Made by a program: the position numbers and the translations under genes. From a virus: a stretch of 29,889 bases of DNA. This document shows positions 1 to 7,108 of this stretch, one piece after another. The DNA is taken from IMG/VR virus record IMGVR_UViG_3300025674_000248, positions 1 to 29,889 of that record. One strand, given 5' to 3'. Positions within the stretch are counted from its first letter, which is position 1. Each line of letters starts with the position of its first letter. The notes beneath the pieces were generated by a model. The model was not told where the DNA came from, ran no database searches, and saw only the letters and a list, made by a program, of their open reading frames with translations.

Positions 1-446
1 TAACAGACGCATTTGCCGGAGATAGCGAGGCTGCGCAGCGCAAGGCGTTTAACATCAAAAAGGCGGCAAGCATAGCACTCGCAACGATTGAAACAATACA
101 GGCAGCGCAGAGCGCGTATGCTTCTCAAATGGCAATACCTACACCCGACGCGCCAATTCGCGCAGCGATAGCGGCTGGCATTGCCGTAGCTTCAGGACTT
201 GCACGAGTGGCAGCAATAGCTAAAACAAAATTTGAATCAACAGGAACAACGGCAACAGGCGGAGGCGGAGGAGGCCGAGGATTGCAAGGCCCCAATTCAC
301 CAGGTCAGGCCAATATGTTACCGGTAACTGGGGAAAGTGTGTTGCGAAAGCCAGAAATGGACACTAAAGTTGTGGTGGTTGAATCGGATATTACCAACGT
401 CCAAAGCAGAGTTAACGTAATTGAAAACCAAGCAAAAGTAAGATGA
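1..446 (+). CDS. Tail tape measure protein, C-terminal fragment
   Basis: The reading frame is open from base 3, so only the last 147 codons are present and the start lies outside the window. The fragment begins with a charged stretch, followed by a long Ala/Ile-rich amphipathic helical segment (ALATIETIQAAQSAYAS, then repeated AA/IAAGIAVASG). It then has a poly-Gly run (GGGGGGRG) and a polar C-terminal tail. Ala-rich helices just before a Gly-rich linker are typical of the C-terminus of tape measure proteins, which set siphovirus tail length inside the tail tube. The last bases overlap the start of the next gene (ATGA). It is followed by a prohead protease rather than tail-tip genes, which is an unusual order. 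The assignment rests on composition and family resemblance, not on a catalytic motif. Confidence 0.7.
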   Translation, partial: TDAFAGDSEAAQRKAFNIKKAASIALATIETIQAAQSAYASQMAIPTPDAPIRAAIAAGIAVASGLARVAAIAKTKFESTGTTATGGGGGGRGLQGPNSPGQANMLPVTGESVLRKPEMDTKVVVVESDITNVQSRVNVIENQAKVR

Positions 447-1024
447 ACGAAAATGTGAAAATAGTCGAGCTTGTTATTGACGAAGAGACAGGCGTGGATG
501 CGGTAGCCTTAGTAGATCGGCCTGCCATTGAAAGAGAATGGTTGGCATTTAACGAAGAGGGAACGTATAAGTTCAAAGTAGAGAACGAAGAAAGGAGAAT
601 CGTTAGCGGTCCGTTAATGGTTGCCGACCTTCCTATCTATAGGGTGGATCAATACGGTGGTGAGTATTACGCTATCTTCAGGAAGGACACTATCGAAAAG
701 ATAGTACACAAGTTTATGCAGGAGGGCAGGACAAACGCTGTAAACCTAATGCACGAATCCAGTATGATACCAGAGGGCGTGTATATGTTTGAATCGTTTA
801 TTATTGATTCGTCCAGAGGGATAAACACTCCGGACGGCTTTAAGGCTTTACCAGACGGTTCATGGTTCGGTAGTTACAAGGTAGAGAATGACGAGGTATG
901 GCAGCAAGTAAAGGAAGGAACATTCAAAGGGTTCAGCGTAGAGGGAATGTTCAAACCATTGGACAAAGGGGAGAAGCCCACAGATCTTGTGGATGCTATC
1001 ATTGAAATCATAAACGGAAAGTGA
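443..1024 (+). CDS. XkdF-type prohead serine protease
   Basis: This 193-residue protein resembles the XkdF/S78-like phage proteases that trim the scaffold and capsid proteins during head maturation. Visible signatures are the block around His104 (AVNLMHE), the strand ESFIIDSSRG at about 118-126, and the block around Ser165 (FKGFSVEG). His104 and Ser165 are the likely catalytic pair by family analogy. The ATG overlaps the tape-measure stop codon, implying translational coupling. The next plus-strand gene is the scaffold, the expected neighbour of a prohead protease, but an antisense homing endonuclease gene now separates them. The 3' end overlaps the end of that antisense gene by 17 bases. Confidence 0.8.
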   Translation: MNENVKIVELVIDEETGVDAVALVDRPAIEREWLAFNEEGTYKFKVENEERRIVSGPLMVADLPIYRVDQYGGEYYAIFRKDTIEKIVHKFMQEGRTNAVNLMHESSMIPEGVYMFESFIIDSSRGINTPDGFKALPDGSWFGSYKVENDEVWQQVKEGTFKGFSVEGMFKPLDKGEKPTDLVDAIIEIINGK

Positions 1025-1589
1025 GTTGACCTTGTGGGGGTTCTATTTCGTTAATTAGGGCGAACTCTCCGTAGTGTTTAAGGGCTGCTTCGTTGTAACA
1101 TTGGGCTGCTTCTTCTTCGAAGGTGAATATACCTAAGTATTTTTTTTTGCCGTTTATTTGTATTTGAGCCTTCCACTTTTTAGCTCCCTTACACCAATTA
1201 ACACCTTTGTATTTTGATGAACTTCCGTGATAAGACTTACAATTCATCATGTTTTGTTGGTTAGTAACTACCCTAAGATTTAACTTAATATTTAGAAGCC
1301 CTGACCACTTCAATTCAGGATATTGCTTGTCAAATTCGTCTCCGTTTAATATGTGGTCTGTTACCATTCCTTTTGGGGTTTGCATCAAATACCCATGCAT
1401 GCTAATATAACGAGTAGACCGCTTTCCGCAGGGCTTATAGTAGGTTTCAGCCCTTGCTGCATAAACATTTCCTATACTCTTGTCCTTTCGCTTTTTAACA
1501 TAAGCACACCACTTCCATTCCATAAGATGGTCGTAGTCCTCATCGTCTACATAAGTAAAGAATCCTTGTGTTAGTTCGATCTTTTTCAT
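1008..1589 (-). CDS. HNH homing endonuclease with AP2 DNA-binding domain
   Basis: This is a free-standing selfish endonuclease of 193 residues. The N-terminal part carries an HNH-like core: TDHILNGD with Asp78-His79, then NLRVVTNQQNMMN at about 104-116. About 20 residues separate the two halves, longer than the usual spacing. Residues about 125-180 form an AP2/ERF-like domain (YKGVNW, KKWKAQIQ, KKYLGIFTFEEEAAQCYNEA), which such enzymes use for target binding. It is the only minus-strand gene in the morphogenesis region, lies between protease and scaffold, and has its own host-type promoter at 1607-1637. This points to recent insertion. Its 3' end overlaps the protease gene by 17 bases, so the insertion may have replaced the original end of that gene. 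Confidence 0.88.
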   Translation of the reverse strand: MKKIELTQGFFTYVDDEDYDHLMEWKWCAYVKKRKDKSIGNVYAARAETYYKPCGKRSTRYISMHGYLMQTPKGMVTDHILNGDEFDKQYPELKWSGLLNIKLNLRVVTNQQNMMNCKSYHGSSSKYKGVNWCKGAKKWKAQIQINGKKKYLGIFTFEEEAAQCYNEAALKHYGEFALINEIEPPQGQLTFRL

Positions 1590-1606
1590 AGTGTATTATT
1601 TGGCTA

Positions 1607-1637
1607 CTAATATACAAAGTTTCTTAATCAATACAAA
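1607..1637 (-). promoter_or_regulatory. Host-type Bacteroidetes promoter of the HNH/AP2 gene
   Basis: On the minus strand TTTG (1637-1634) is followed by exactly 19 bases and then TATATTAG (1614-1607). The known Bacteroidetes primary-sigma consensus is TTTG, about 19-21 bases, then TAnnTTTG, so this differs at one -7 position. The predicted transcript starts about 10 bases before the ATG at 1589. Confidence 0.6.
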
Positions 1638-1644
1638 CCATTTT

Positions 1645-1672
1645 CAACACCCCTTAATTTTGCGTATTTATA
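1645..1672 (+). promoter_or_regulatory. Putative phage late promoter, copy 1 (scaffold/capsid cassette)
   Basis: CAAC (1645-1648), 16 bases, then TATTTATA (1665-1672). It shares spacing and both boxes with the copies at 4059, 22512 and 25133. The scaffold ATG lies 14 bases downstream. It sits back-to-back with the host-type promoter of the antisense HNH gene. A TAnnTTTG-like octamer (TAATTTTG, 1655-1662) lies inside the spacer but has no TTTG at the right distance, so I favour the phage-type element. Confidence 0.6.
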
Positions 1673-1686
1673 ATAAAGTATTAAGC

Positions 1687-2481
1687 ATGAATCTAACTGC
1701 ACGACTATTTAATTTTATTACTTCCCAAGTAAAGGAGAAGTTTGCGGAAGCCACGCTTGACGATGGCTCCTTAATTAATTTTGAACCAGCCTTTGAGGTA
1801 GGCGCGGAAGCCATGCGAGTAACAGAGAATGGTTTTGAGCCGCTTGCCGATGGTGATTATATCACTTCAGAAGGGCAGCCGTTTACGGTTCTTTCTGGTC
1901 AGGTGGCAAGCATAGAAGCTGCTGAAGAAGAAGAAATGAACAGCGACAAGTTCATGGAACAGGCTGTACTTTCTGACGGCACAATGGTAGAAGCCAACCC
2001 ATCACTTTCGGAAGGTGCGCAGCTTGTTGTAATGACACCAGAGGGTAACGCCCCTGCACCGGATGGAGACCACCAACTGGAGGATGGCAGAATAGTTACA
2101 ACCGTTGGCGGTGTAATTACTTCAATCGCAAGTCCTGAAGAAGCTGAAGAAGAAGAAGAAGTAATGGAAGAAAAGCGTAACCCTAAGACAATAATCGAAA
2201 GGACTGAAGTCGAAAGCAAATTCGCGGAGGCCAACAACAAGATCGAAGAACTGACGAAAGCACTTGAATCGGCTACTGAAAAGATAGCAGAGTTTGAAAA
2301 GTCGAAGTTAGAAACCGAAGAAATGAACAAGGCATTGGCTGAAATGATAGAGGGCTTTAAGGAGACTCCCAAAGATCAGCCAAAGGAAAAGACGAACGCA
2401 AACCCATCAAAGACTGATGACAGGATTTTTGAGTTCGCACAGAGATTAAAAAGCATGAAAACCAAAACCAAAAACAAATAA
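1687..2481 (+). CDS. Capsid scaffolding protein with duplicated N-terminal beta domain
   Basis: I take the ATG at 1687 rather than an upstream in-frame ATG at 1591, because the upstream part spans the HNH promoter and the conserved late element. The 264-residue product has two related segments of about 60 residues (FAEATLDDGS...DGDYITSEGQPF and MEQAVLSDGT...DGDHQLEDGR). Each is followed by an acidic Glu-rich stretch. A long coiled coil follows (about 165-225: VESKFAEANNKIEEL, TEKIAEFEKSKLETEE) and then a basic C-terminus ending MKTKTKNK. Coiled coil plus basic tail, with the protease upstream and the capsid gene 3 bases downstream, fits a scaffold that is cleaved and lost during maturation. 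The duplicated domain has no function I can name. Confidence 0.75.
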   Translation: MNLTARLFNFITSQVKEKFAEATLDDGSLINFEPAFEVGAEAMRVTENGFEPLADGDYITSEGQPFTVLSGQVASIEAAEEEEMNSDKFMEQAVLSDGTMVEANPSLSEGAQLVVMTPEGNAPAPDGDHQLEDGRIVTTVGGVITSIASPEEAEEEEEVMEEKRNPKTIIERTEVESKFAEANNKIEELTKALESATEKIAEFEKSKLETEEMNKALAEMIEGFKETPKDQPKEKTNANPSKTDDRIFEFAQRLKSMKTKTKNK

Positions 2482-2484
2482 ATC

Positions 2485-3408
2485 ATGGCAAGTTCATACA
2501 ATGTATCTGCTCTAACTAACTACGTCGATCAGACGTCAGAGGAGCTAATCACCAAAGCGGTTATCGGAAATGAAACCGCAGCGTTCCTGACACCGTTTCC
2601 TGGTGTTAAATTTCAGAAAGCATTACAGCTTCTTGATGTAGATGTTATTCCACAAGACTTGGGTTGTGCATTTACCCCAACTGGAAGCACTACATTCACG
2701 CAGCGTGTAATGTCTGTATCTGATGTTAACTTCCATATCGAATGGTGTCCAAAAGATTTGGAAACAAAGTGGACGCAAGTTCTCCTTTCTCCAGGTCAGA
2801 AGTATTCTGATGCTGATGTTCCTGCTGCTATCATTGATGAATTGATGATGCAGGTTAACCGTCGCTTGGAAGTAGCTGATTGGAATGGTAACACTTCAAG
2901 CGGTAATGCATACATCAACAACTACGATGGTCTTATTAAGCTGATTGAAGCTGATGGTACTTATGCTTCACCAACTGGTTCAGGCTCTACTGCGTTTACT
3001 GAAGCAAACGCTCGTACAATCATGAAGAACAGCTTGGTTGCTATCCCTGCTGCTTTGAAGGGAGATCCATCATTCCAATTCTATTGCGGATATGACTTCT
3101 TCCAAATCTATAAGAACAAGATCGCTGCTGACAATTTGTTCAATCCTCCTGCTGAAGGTAACGAGTGGGTAATCAACATTGAGAACTCTCCTGTAACTAT
3201 GAAAGCAGTACACGGTCTTGATGGTACAGATAAGATCTTCGGATTCCGTTCTTCTAACGTATTCTTGGGAATGGATGAGATCGCTGATCTTGGAAACATC
3301 GAATTGTGGTATTCGCAGGATGACAGAAAAGTGAAGTTTGCACTTGATATGAAGCGCGGTGTGCAGTTCGCTTACGGTTCTGAAATCGTTAGATTCTCTG
3401 CGGCATAA
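2485..3408 (+). CDS. Major capsid protein (HK97 fold)
   Basis: This 307-residue protein is the probable shell subunit. It has no cysteine-rich or membrane segments and a mixed alpha/beta composition. Its ending (FGFRSSNVFLGMDEI, DDRKVKFALDMKRG, then a hydrophobic strand to the C-terminus) is characteristic of the A-domain and P-domain closing strand in Bacteroidetes phage capsid proteins. It starts 3 bases after the scaffold stop codon, and protease-scaffold-capsid is the canonical head order. Codon use looks more regular than in its neighbours (many GCT, GGT and CCT codons), as expected for a very highly expressed gene. A GC-rich hairpin follows the stop codon. Confidence 0.85.
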   Translation: MASSYNVSALTNYVDQTSEELITKAVIGNETAAFLTPFPGVKFQKALQLLDVDVIPQDLGCAFTPTGSTTFTQRVMSVSDVNFHIEWCPKDLETKWTQVLLSPGQKYSDADVPAAIIDELMMQVNRRLEVADWNGNTSSGNAYINNYDGLIKLIEADGTYASPTGSGSTAFTEANARTIMKNSLVAIPAALKGDPSFQFYCGYDFFQIYKNKIAADNLFNPPAEGNEWVINIENSPVTMKAVHGLDGTDKIFGFRSSNVFLGMDEIADLGNIELWYSQDDRKVKFALDMKRGVQFAYGSEIVRFSAA

Positions 3409-3417
3409 TAACAATAA

Positions 3418-3441
3418 AGGGGGAGGGTAATACCTCCCCTT
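3418..3441 (+). terminator. Hairpin after the capsid gene (weak terminator or mRNA stabiliser)
   Basis: GGGGAGG (3420-3426) pairs perfectly with CCTCCCC (3433-3439) around loop GTAATA. The stem extends by G-T and A-T to 9 base pairs. Only two consecutive Ts follow (TTAATT), so full termination is unlikely. It may cap the abundant capsid message or lower expression of the next gene, which has its own strong Shine-Dalgarno. Confidence 0.55.
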
Positions 3442-3461
3442 AATTAAAAGGAGGAAAATAT

Positions 3462-3986
3462 ATGGCTTGTGCATTGACATCAGATATTAGTTTAGGTTGC
3501 CGCGATTCAAAGGGCGGTATCAAAACTATTTATGTAACGGAGTTGGCTAATAAGTCAACACTATCGGCTAACGCCTCCGGTGTTATTACTACGTTTACCC
3601 TTGCTACCAGTACGGAGTTCTTTACTTACAACTTAGAAAAGGAACACGCATCACTTACAGAAACTACTGCATACGCGCCTGAAAATGGTACTGTATTCAG
3701 CGAGCAGACATTAACTTTTACCCTTCACAAACTTCAAACTACACTTAGACAAGAATTGAGTTTGTTGATTCAAAACAGGGTTATGGTTATTGTTCTTGAT
3801 CGTAACGGTAAGTATTGGTTGCTTGGTAAGAACAACGGAATGGACGTGACCAATATCGAGAGTTTGACTGGTCAGGCTTTTGGTGATAACAACGGATATA
3901 ACTTGACTTTGGTAGGACGTGAGGAAGATATGATACAAGAGGTTGATGCTTCTTTGATCGCTACGCTTACTGCTCCTGCATCCTAA
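3462..3986 (+). CDS. Virion structural protein, probable major tail tube protein
   Basis: The 174-residue product is beta-rich. Its central block (LTFTLHKLQTTLRQEL, then NRVMVIVLDRNGKYWLLGK) is followed by FGDNNGYNLTLVGREE and a short C-terminal strand. This layout resembles tail tube proteins of Bacteroidetes siphoviruses, but position directly after the capsid gene also fits a head decoration protein. Translation is favoured by an unusually good Shine-Dalgarno, AAAAGGAGG at 3446-3454, 7 bases before the ATG. It is the last gene before a perfect intrinsic terminator, so it closes the capsid cassette. Confidence 0.55.
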   Translation: MACALTSDISLGCRDSKGGIKTIYVTELANKSTLSANASGVITTFTLATSTEFFTYNLEKEHASLTETTAYAPENGTVFSEQTLTFTLHKLQTTLRQELSLLIQNRVMVIVLDRNGKYWLLGKNNGMDVTNIESLTGQAFGDNNGYNLTLVGREEDMIQEVDASLIATLTAPAS

Positions 3987-4025
3987 CGTATGCGCTTACC
4001 CATAGCGAAAAAATATGGGCTTTGT

Positions 4026-4052
4026 AAAAAGGGGCAGGGATGCCCCTTTTTC
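4026..4052 (+). terminator. Perfect rho-independent terminator ending the capsid cassette
   Basis: An 11-bp perfect stem, AAAAAGGGGCA (4026-4036) with TGCCCCTTTTT (4041-4051), encloses the tetraloop GGGA. The 3' arm ends in five Ts, and the A-tract on the 5' side makes it potentially bidirectional. It lies 7 bases before the late element at 4059. Confidence 0.9.
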
Positions 4053-4058
4053 TATTCT

Positions 4059-4086
4059 CAACAAATCGGTAAATCTTATACTTATA
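4059..4086 (+). promoter_or_regulatory. Putative phage late promoter, copy 2 (portal/neck/lysis cassette)
   Basis: CAAC (4059-4062), 16 bases, TACTTATA (4079-4086). The first eight bases, CAACAAAT, are identical to those of the copies at 22512 and 25133. The ATG follows after one base. It is placed directly after an intrinsic terminator, as expected for a fresh transcription start. Confidence 0.65.
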
Positions 4087-4087
4087 T

Positions 4088-4273
4088 ATGATGATACGAA
4101 AAGAACTAATAGGAACAAGTATCTACGTTAAGAAATTAGACCGTGAGGTTTTGATTTCGGAGGATAATGTAGAATTGTTAAAGGCATTAAAAATAGATTG
4201 CTTTGGTAAAGATAGCACAAGGACAAGCGAGTACGGTAGTCGTAACCGCAAGCGAAAGAAAAACGATCAGTAG
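4088..4273 (+). CDS. Small basic conserved phage protein
   Basis: A 61-residue protein with two tandem start codons (4088 and 4091). The N-terminal 40 residues look folded (RKELIGTSIYVKKLDREVL, then SEDNVELLKAL). The C-terminus is a highly basic Arg/Lys tail (SRNRKRKKND). The last 71 bases overlap the next gene in another frame, so the basic tail may partly be a by-product of that overlap. It is the first gene after the late element and probably a minor structural or assembly factor, but I do not recognise a function. Confidence 0.6.
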   Translation: MMIRKELIGTSIYVKKLDREVLISEDNVELLKALKIDCFGKDSTRTSEYGSRNRKRKKNDQ

Positions 4274-4619
4274 TCCGTACTGGCTATTGGCGTTTACTTC
4301 GGAGGTTACTAACGAAACGAATACGTGTATCTGCGCGAATACTTCAGGGTATATTGATAGATACGACAAGTTCACCGTAACCGAATCGGGATCGGAGGAC
4401 AGAGTAAACGGCACGTTAGAATTGAAGCCTGAAGGGATATGGACATTGAAGGTTTACGAACAGTCAAGTAGTTCTAACCTTGATCCGGCAAATGCCACGT
4501 TATGCCACACCGAAAAGGTCAAAGTGATAGGCAAGACACAACAGTACACAAGTGATGATACATACACTACCGGAAACATTAGAGTAAAAGTGTGGAACGG
4601 TTCAACAGTTGAAGGATGA
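4203..4619 (+). CDS. Beta-rich virion-associated protein
   Basis: The reading frame has a stop at 4194 and no ATG at the beginning, so translation most likely starts at TTG 4203. The resulting N-terminus (VKIAQGQASTVVVTASE) matches the pattern of proteins I associate with Bacteroidetes phage structural regions. The 138 residues are mostly strands and turns: SPYWLLAFTSEVTNE, YDKFTVTESG, GTLELKPEGIWTLKVYEQ, SSNLDPANATL. This suggests an immunoglobulin-like or similar beta-sandwich fold. It overlaps the upstream gene by 71 bases and the portal start by 4 bases. Decoration or neck role is inferred from position only. Confidence 0.65.
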   Translation: MVKIAQGQASTVVVTASERKTISSPYWLLAFTSEVTNETNTCICANTSGYIDRYDKFTVTESGSEDRVNGTLELKPEGIWTLKVYEQSSSSNLDPANATLCHTEKVKVIGKTQQYTSDDTYTTGNIRVKVWNGSTVEG

Positions 4620-6436
4620 TTAAGATTAGTGATAACCAGTTTTTACTTAACTTTTCGGCCTACACCGAAACGCCGCAATTCATTCCTAACAAGAGAAAGG
4701 ACTATGTGGAGTATGGCCCAAAGAATGACTATCCGCAATACTTGGATAAGTTATTTTATGAATCCGCAAATCACGGATCTGTAGTTCGGTCAAAGGTAGA
4801 TTTTATTTGCGGTCAAGGGTGGAAGGTCAACACACAAATAACCACTACCGAACAGCAAGTATTACTTCAAAAAAGAATCGGGAAGGTCAATTCATTTTAT
4901 GAATCGTTAGACGACTTGACTAAGTATCTTGTAAACGACTGGAAAAGATACGGATGGTTCGCTATTCAGGTTATAGAAACTTTGTCTGGCGAAAAGTATT
5001 TGTACCACATTCCGGTATGGAAACTAAGGTATCACAAGGACGGTCAAAGCATTGCTTACTGTGATGATTGGTCCGTAAGAAAACCAGAGGAACACGAATC
5101 ATTTCAGATATTTCCTTTTTATTCGAAGCACAAAAAACAGGAAAATAGTATCTATATCCATAAGGATATGTGCGAAGGAAATTTTTATCCCTATCCCGAA
5201 TACCAAGCTGCCATCAACTGGATTGATGCCGACAGGAACATCGGACGGTTCACGAGCAACTCGATTGAAAACGGTTTTCACGGTGGGTACTTGATCAATT
5301 TTGTAAACGGTGTTCCATCGGTGGATGAGATGGAGGATATAGAAGCAAGGGTAAAGGAGAAACTAAGCGGAGCGGATGGGGAAAGGATAATGATAAACTT
5401 TTCCGATGGTGCAGATCGAAAAGCCGAAGTAGTACCATTGACACCACCAGATTTACATTCTGTGTTTATTGCTTTGAGAGATACGGTACAAAGCCAAATC
5501 TTCACGGCACACAGGGTTGATCCTGTATTGATGGGGGTGAAGACCGAAGGGCAATTAGGAGGAAGGACTGAAGTAATTGAAAAGACCGAGTGGCTAACGA
5601 ATACTTATGTTCGGCCAAACCAGAAGGTGTTGGAAGATGTGTTCAATTTCCTTTACAACACGGATGCGTTAAAAATTGAACTTCTTAAACCAATAGGCCG
5701 CGAGATGTCGGAGGGGTTGATGGAAAAATATCTTACACCGGATGAGGTTAGAGCATTTTACGGATATGAGCCAACGGCACAAAAAGAGGCAATGGCTGCT
5801 TGTTGTTTCAACGAAACATTTAGCATCCCTGAAGATATGGGAACGCCTGTTGAGTTGGTGGAGGTTCTTTTTGCGGAGGAAGTAAAGATCATTGATGAAG
5901 AAGGACAATTCAGGGCGGACATCAACGAAGATAGGCTACGTCAAAACTTTGCGGAGTTCACCGATCTTCAGAAGTCCATATTAGCCATTTACAAGGACAA
6001 TCCTGACATTCTTTTGGGCGAGGTAGCAGATGCGTTGGACAAGGAGTTAAAAGTGGTTGAAAACGCCGTTAAACAGATGCAGGAGAGGGGGGCGGTAGAG
6101 ATAACTGAAGATGGTCGTGTAAAGATCAAAAGAGAAAAGACTATCGAAAGGGAACTGGAGGAAGAAATTACGGTAATGTATCGGTACGTTAAAAGAGCAG
6201 ATGCACCACCGTTAAAGACTGAATCAAGGGATTTCTGTAAGACAATGGAGACCTTTACACGGTCAAGGCTTTTGACAAGGGATGAAATTGATAGGTTGAA
6301 CAACCAGACAAATGATCCGAAAGTTAGGGACGTATGGACGCATAGAGGGGGATGGTACACCAACCCAACCACGAAAAGAAGCGTACCGTTTTGCAGACAT
6401 ATTTGGGAATCAGTAGTTGTAAGAATCAAGAAATGA
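4616..6436 (+). CDS. Portal protein with C-terminal winged-helix and Cys/His extensions
   Basis: This 606-residue protein is the probable head vertex portal through which DNA is packaged. Residues 1 to about 430 show the portal pattern: FIPNKRKDYVEYGPKNDYPQ, an aromatic clip region, the helical segment SVFIALRDTVQSQIFTAHRV, then DPVLMGVKTEGQLGGRTEV. Two additions follow. Residues about 446-500 look like a winged helix-turn-helix (QKSILAIYKDNPDILLGEVA, VVENAVKQMQERGAV). Residues about 538-606 form a Cys/His-containing module (RDFCKTMETF, HRGGWYTNPTTKR, PFCRHIW) resembling the C-terminal segment of minor head proteins. The start overlaps the upstream stop codon and the end overlaps the connector start (ATGA). 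Confidence 0.82.
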   Translation: MIKISDNQFLLNFSAYTETPQFIPNKRKDYVEYGPKNDYPQYLDKLFYESANHGSVVRSKVDFICGQGWKVNTQITTTEQQVLLQKRIGKVNSFYESLDDLTKYLVNDWKRYGWFAIQVIETLSGEKYLYHIPVWKLRYHKDGQSIAYCDDWSVRKPEEHESFQIFPFYSKHKKQENSIYIHKDMCEGNFYPYPEYQAAINWIDADRNIGRFTSNSIENGFHGGYLINFVNGVPSVDEMEDIEARVKEKLSGADGERIMINFSDGADRKAEVVPLTPPDLHSVFIALRDTVQSQIFTAHRVDPVLMGVKTEGQLGGRTEVIEKTEWLTNTYVRPNQKVLEDVFNFLYNTDALKIELLKPIGREMSEGLMEKYLTPDEVRAFYGYEPTAQKEAMAACCFNETFSIPEDMGTPVELVEVLFAEEVKIIDEEGQFRADINEDRLRQNFAEFTDLQKSILAIYKDNPDILLGEVADALDKELKVVENAVKQMQERGAVEITEDGRVKIKREKTIERELEEEITVMYRYVKRADAPPLKTESRDFCKTMETFTRSRLLTRDEIDRLNNQTNDPKVRDVWTHRGGWYTNPTTKRSVPFCRHIWESVVVRIKK

Positions 6437-7011
6437 GCAGAATACTATTTATAGACGAAACGTACCTGAAGGAAACTTCGGTAATAGACGACAATGTGGA
6501 TATGAAGGTTGTGAACCCGACTATTGACGAGTGCCAAGATTATTACATTCATCCGGTGTTGGGTACGGATTTATTTGAAGATATTAAGACTTCAATAGAT
6601 AACAATTCGGTTTCTGCTGCTTACCAGACTTTGCTTAATAATTACATCCGTCCGGCATTGTCCAAATGGGTACAATATGAGTTAATGATAAATAATAGGA
6701 TCAAGGTAAGGAACAACGTAACCGGAATACCTACGGCGGATAATATGCAAATCCCTGACATTTCAGAAATGAAATTTTACATGGACAGGATCAAGTCAAA
6801 GGCCGAATGGTACAGCCAACGAATTACTAACTTTCTGTGCGAGTATGAAACGGACTATCCTAAATATACAAGCAACTCTGACGGTGATGATATTTACCCA
6901 AGCCAGACAAGCTACCAAACAGGGATGGTTCTACCTAATTACCGACCAATTCCAAAAGGCTTAAAAGTAGATTATGGCGATAAAAAAGGATGGCGAAACC
7001 TCAACTCGTAA
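6433..7011 (+). CDS. Head-tail connector (adaptor) protein
   Basis: I place the start at ATG 6433, which overlaps the portal stop (ATGA), rather than at an upstream in-frame ATG inside the portal gene. The 192-residue product is mainly helical. It begins MSRILFIDETYLKETS and contains VVNPTIDECQDYYIHPVLG, NNYIRPALSKWVQYELM and FYMDRIKSKAEWYSQRI. This helical pattern directly after a portal gene is typical of the gp6/gp15-like connectors that dock under the portal ring, and similar proteins are common in Bacteroidetes phages. The C-terminal tail is Pro/Tyr-rich and probably unstructured. Confidence 0.72.
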   Translation: MSRILFIDETYLKETSVIDDNVDMKVVNPTIDECQDYYIHPVLGTDLFEDIKTSIDNNSVSAAYQTLLNNYIRPALSKWVQYELMINNRIKVRNNVTGIPTADNMQIPDISEMKFYMDRIKSKAEWYSQRITNFLCEYETDYPKYTSNSDGDDIYPSQTSYQTGMVLPNYRPIPKGLKVDYGDKKGWRNLNS

Positions 7012-7108
7012 GCGAGTATTTAAGAAGGGGATAGACAAAAAAATACAGAAGTTTTTGCATGAGAACGTACAACCAAATAATAACGGTACTAAACGACTTC
7101 GCAACTAA
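6974..7108 (+). CDS. Possible small basic protein overlapping two neck genes
   Basis: A 44-codon frame (ATG 6974, stop 7106-7108) bridges the 47-base gap between the connector and the next gene and overlaps both. The product is very basic (RKRVFKKGIDKKIQKFL) with a helical centre and a polar Asn-rich end. The frame has no independent homology that I recognise. It could be a real small neck factor or a chance frame. The start of the following gene at 7059 lies inside it. Confidence 0.3.
   Translation: MAIKKDGETSTRKRVFKKGIDKKIQKFLHENVQPNNNGTKRLRN

Noticed and set aside
1591-1686. An N-terminal extension of the scaffold protein from ATG 1591
   Set aside because: These bases carry the HNH promoter and the conserved late element. 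The encoded residues are unlike the scaffold, and ATG 1687 follows the element at a sensible distance.
1899-2372. A 157-codon minus-strand frame inside the scaffold gene
   Set aside because: The product is Ser-rich with simple repeats mirroring the Glu-rich coiled coil on the other strand. It is a shadow of a well-supported gene.
5989-6429. A 146-codon minus-strand frame inside the portal gene
   Set aside because: Its Ser/Leu-rich product reflects the complementary strand of the portal C-terminus, with no promoter and no operon partner.
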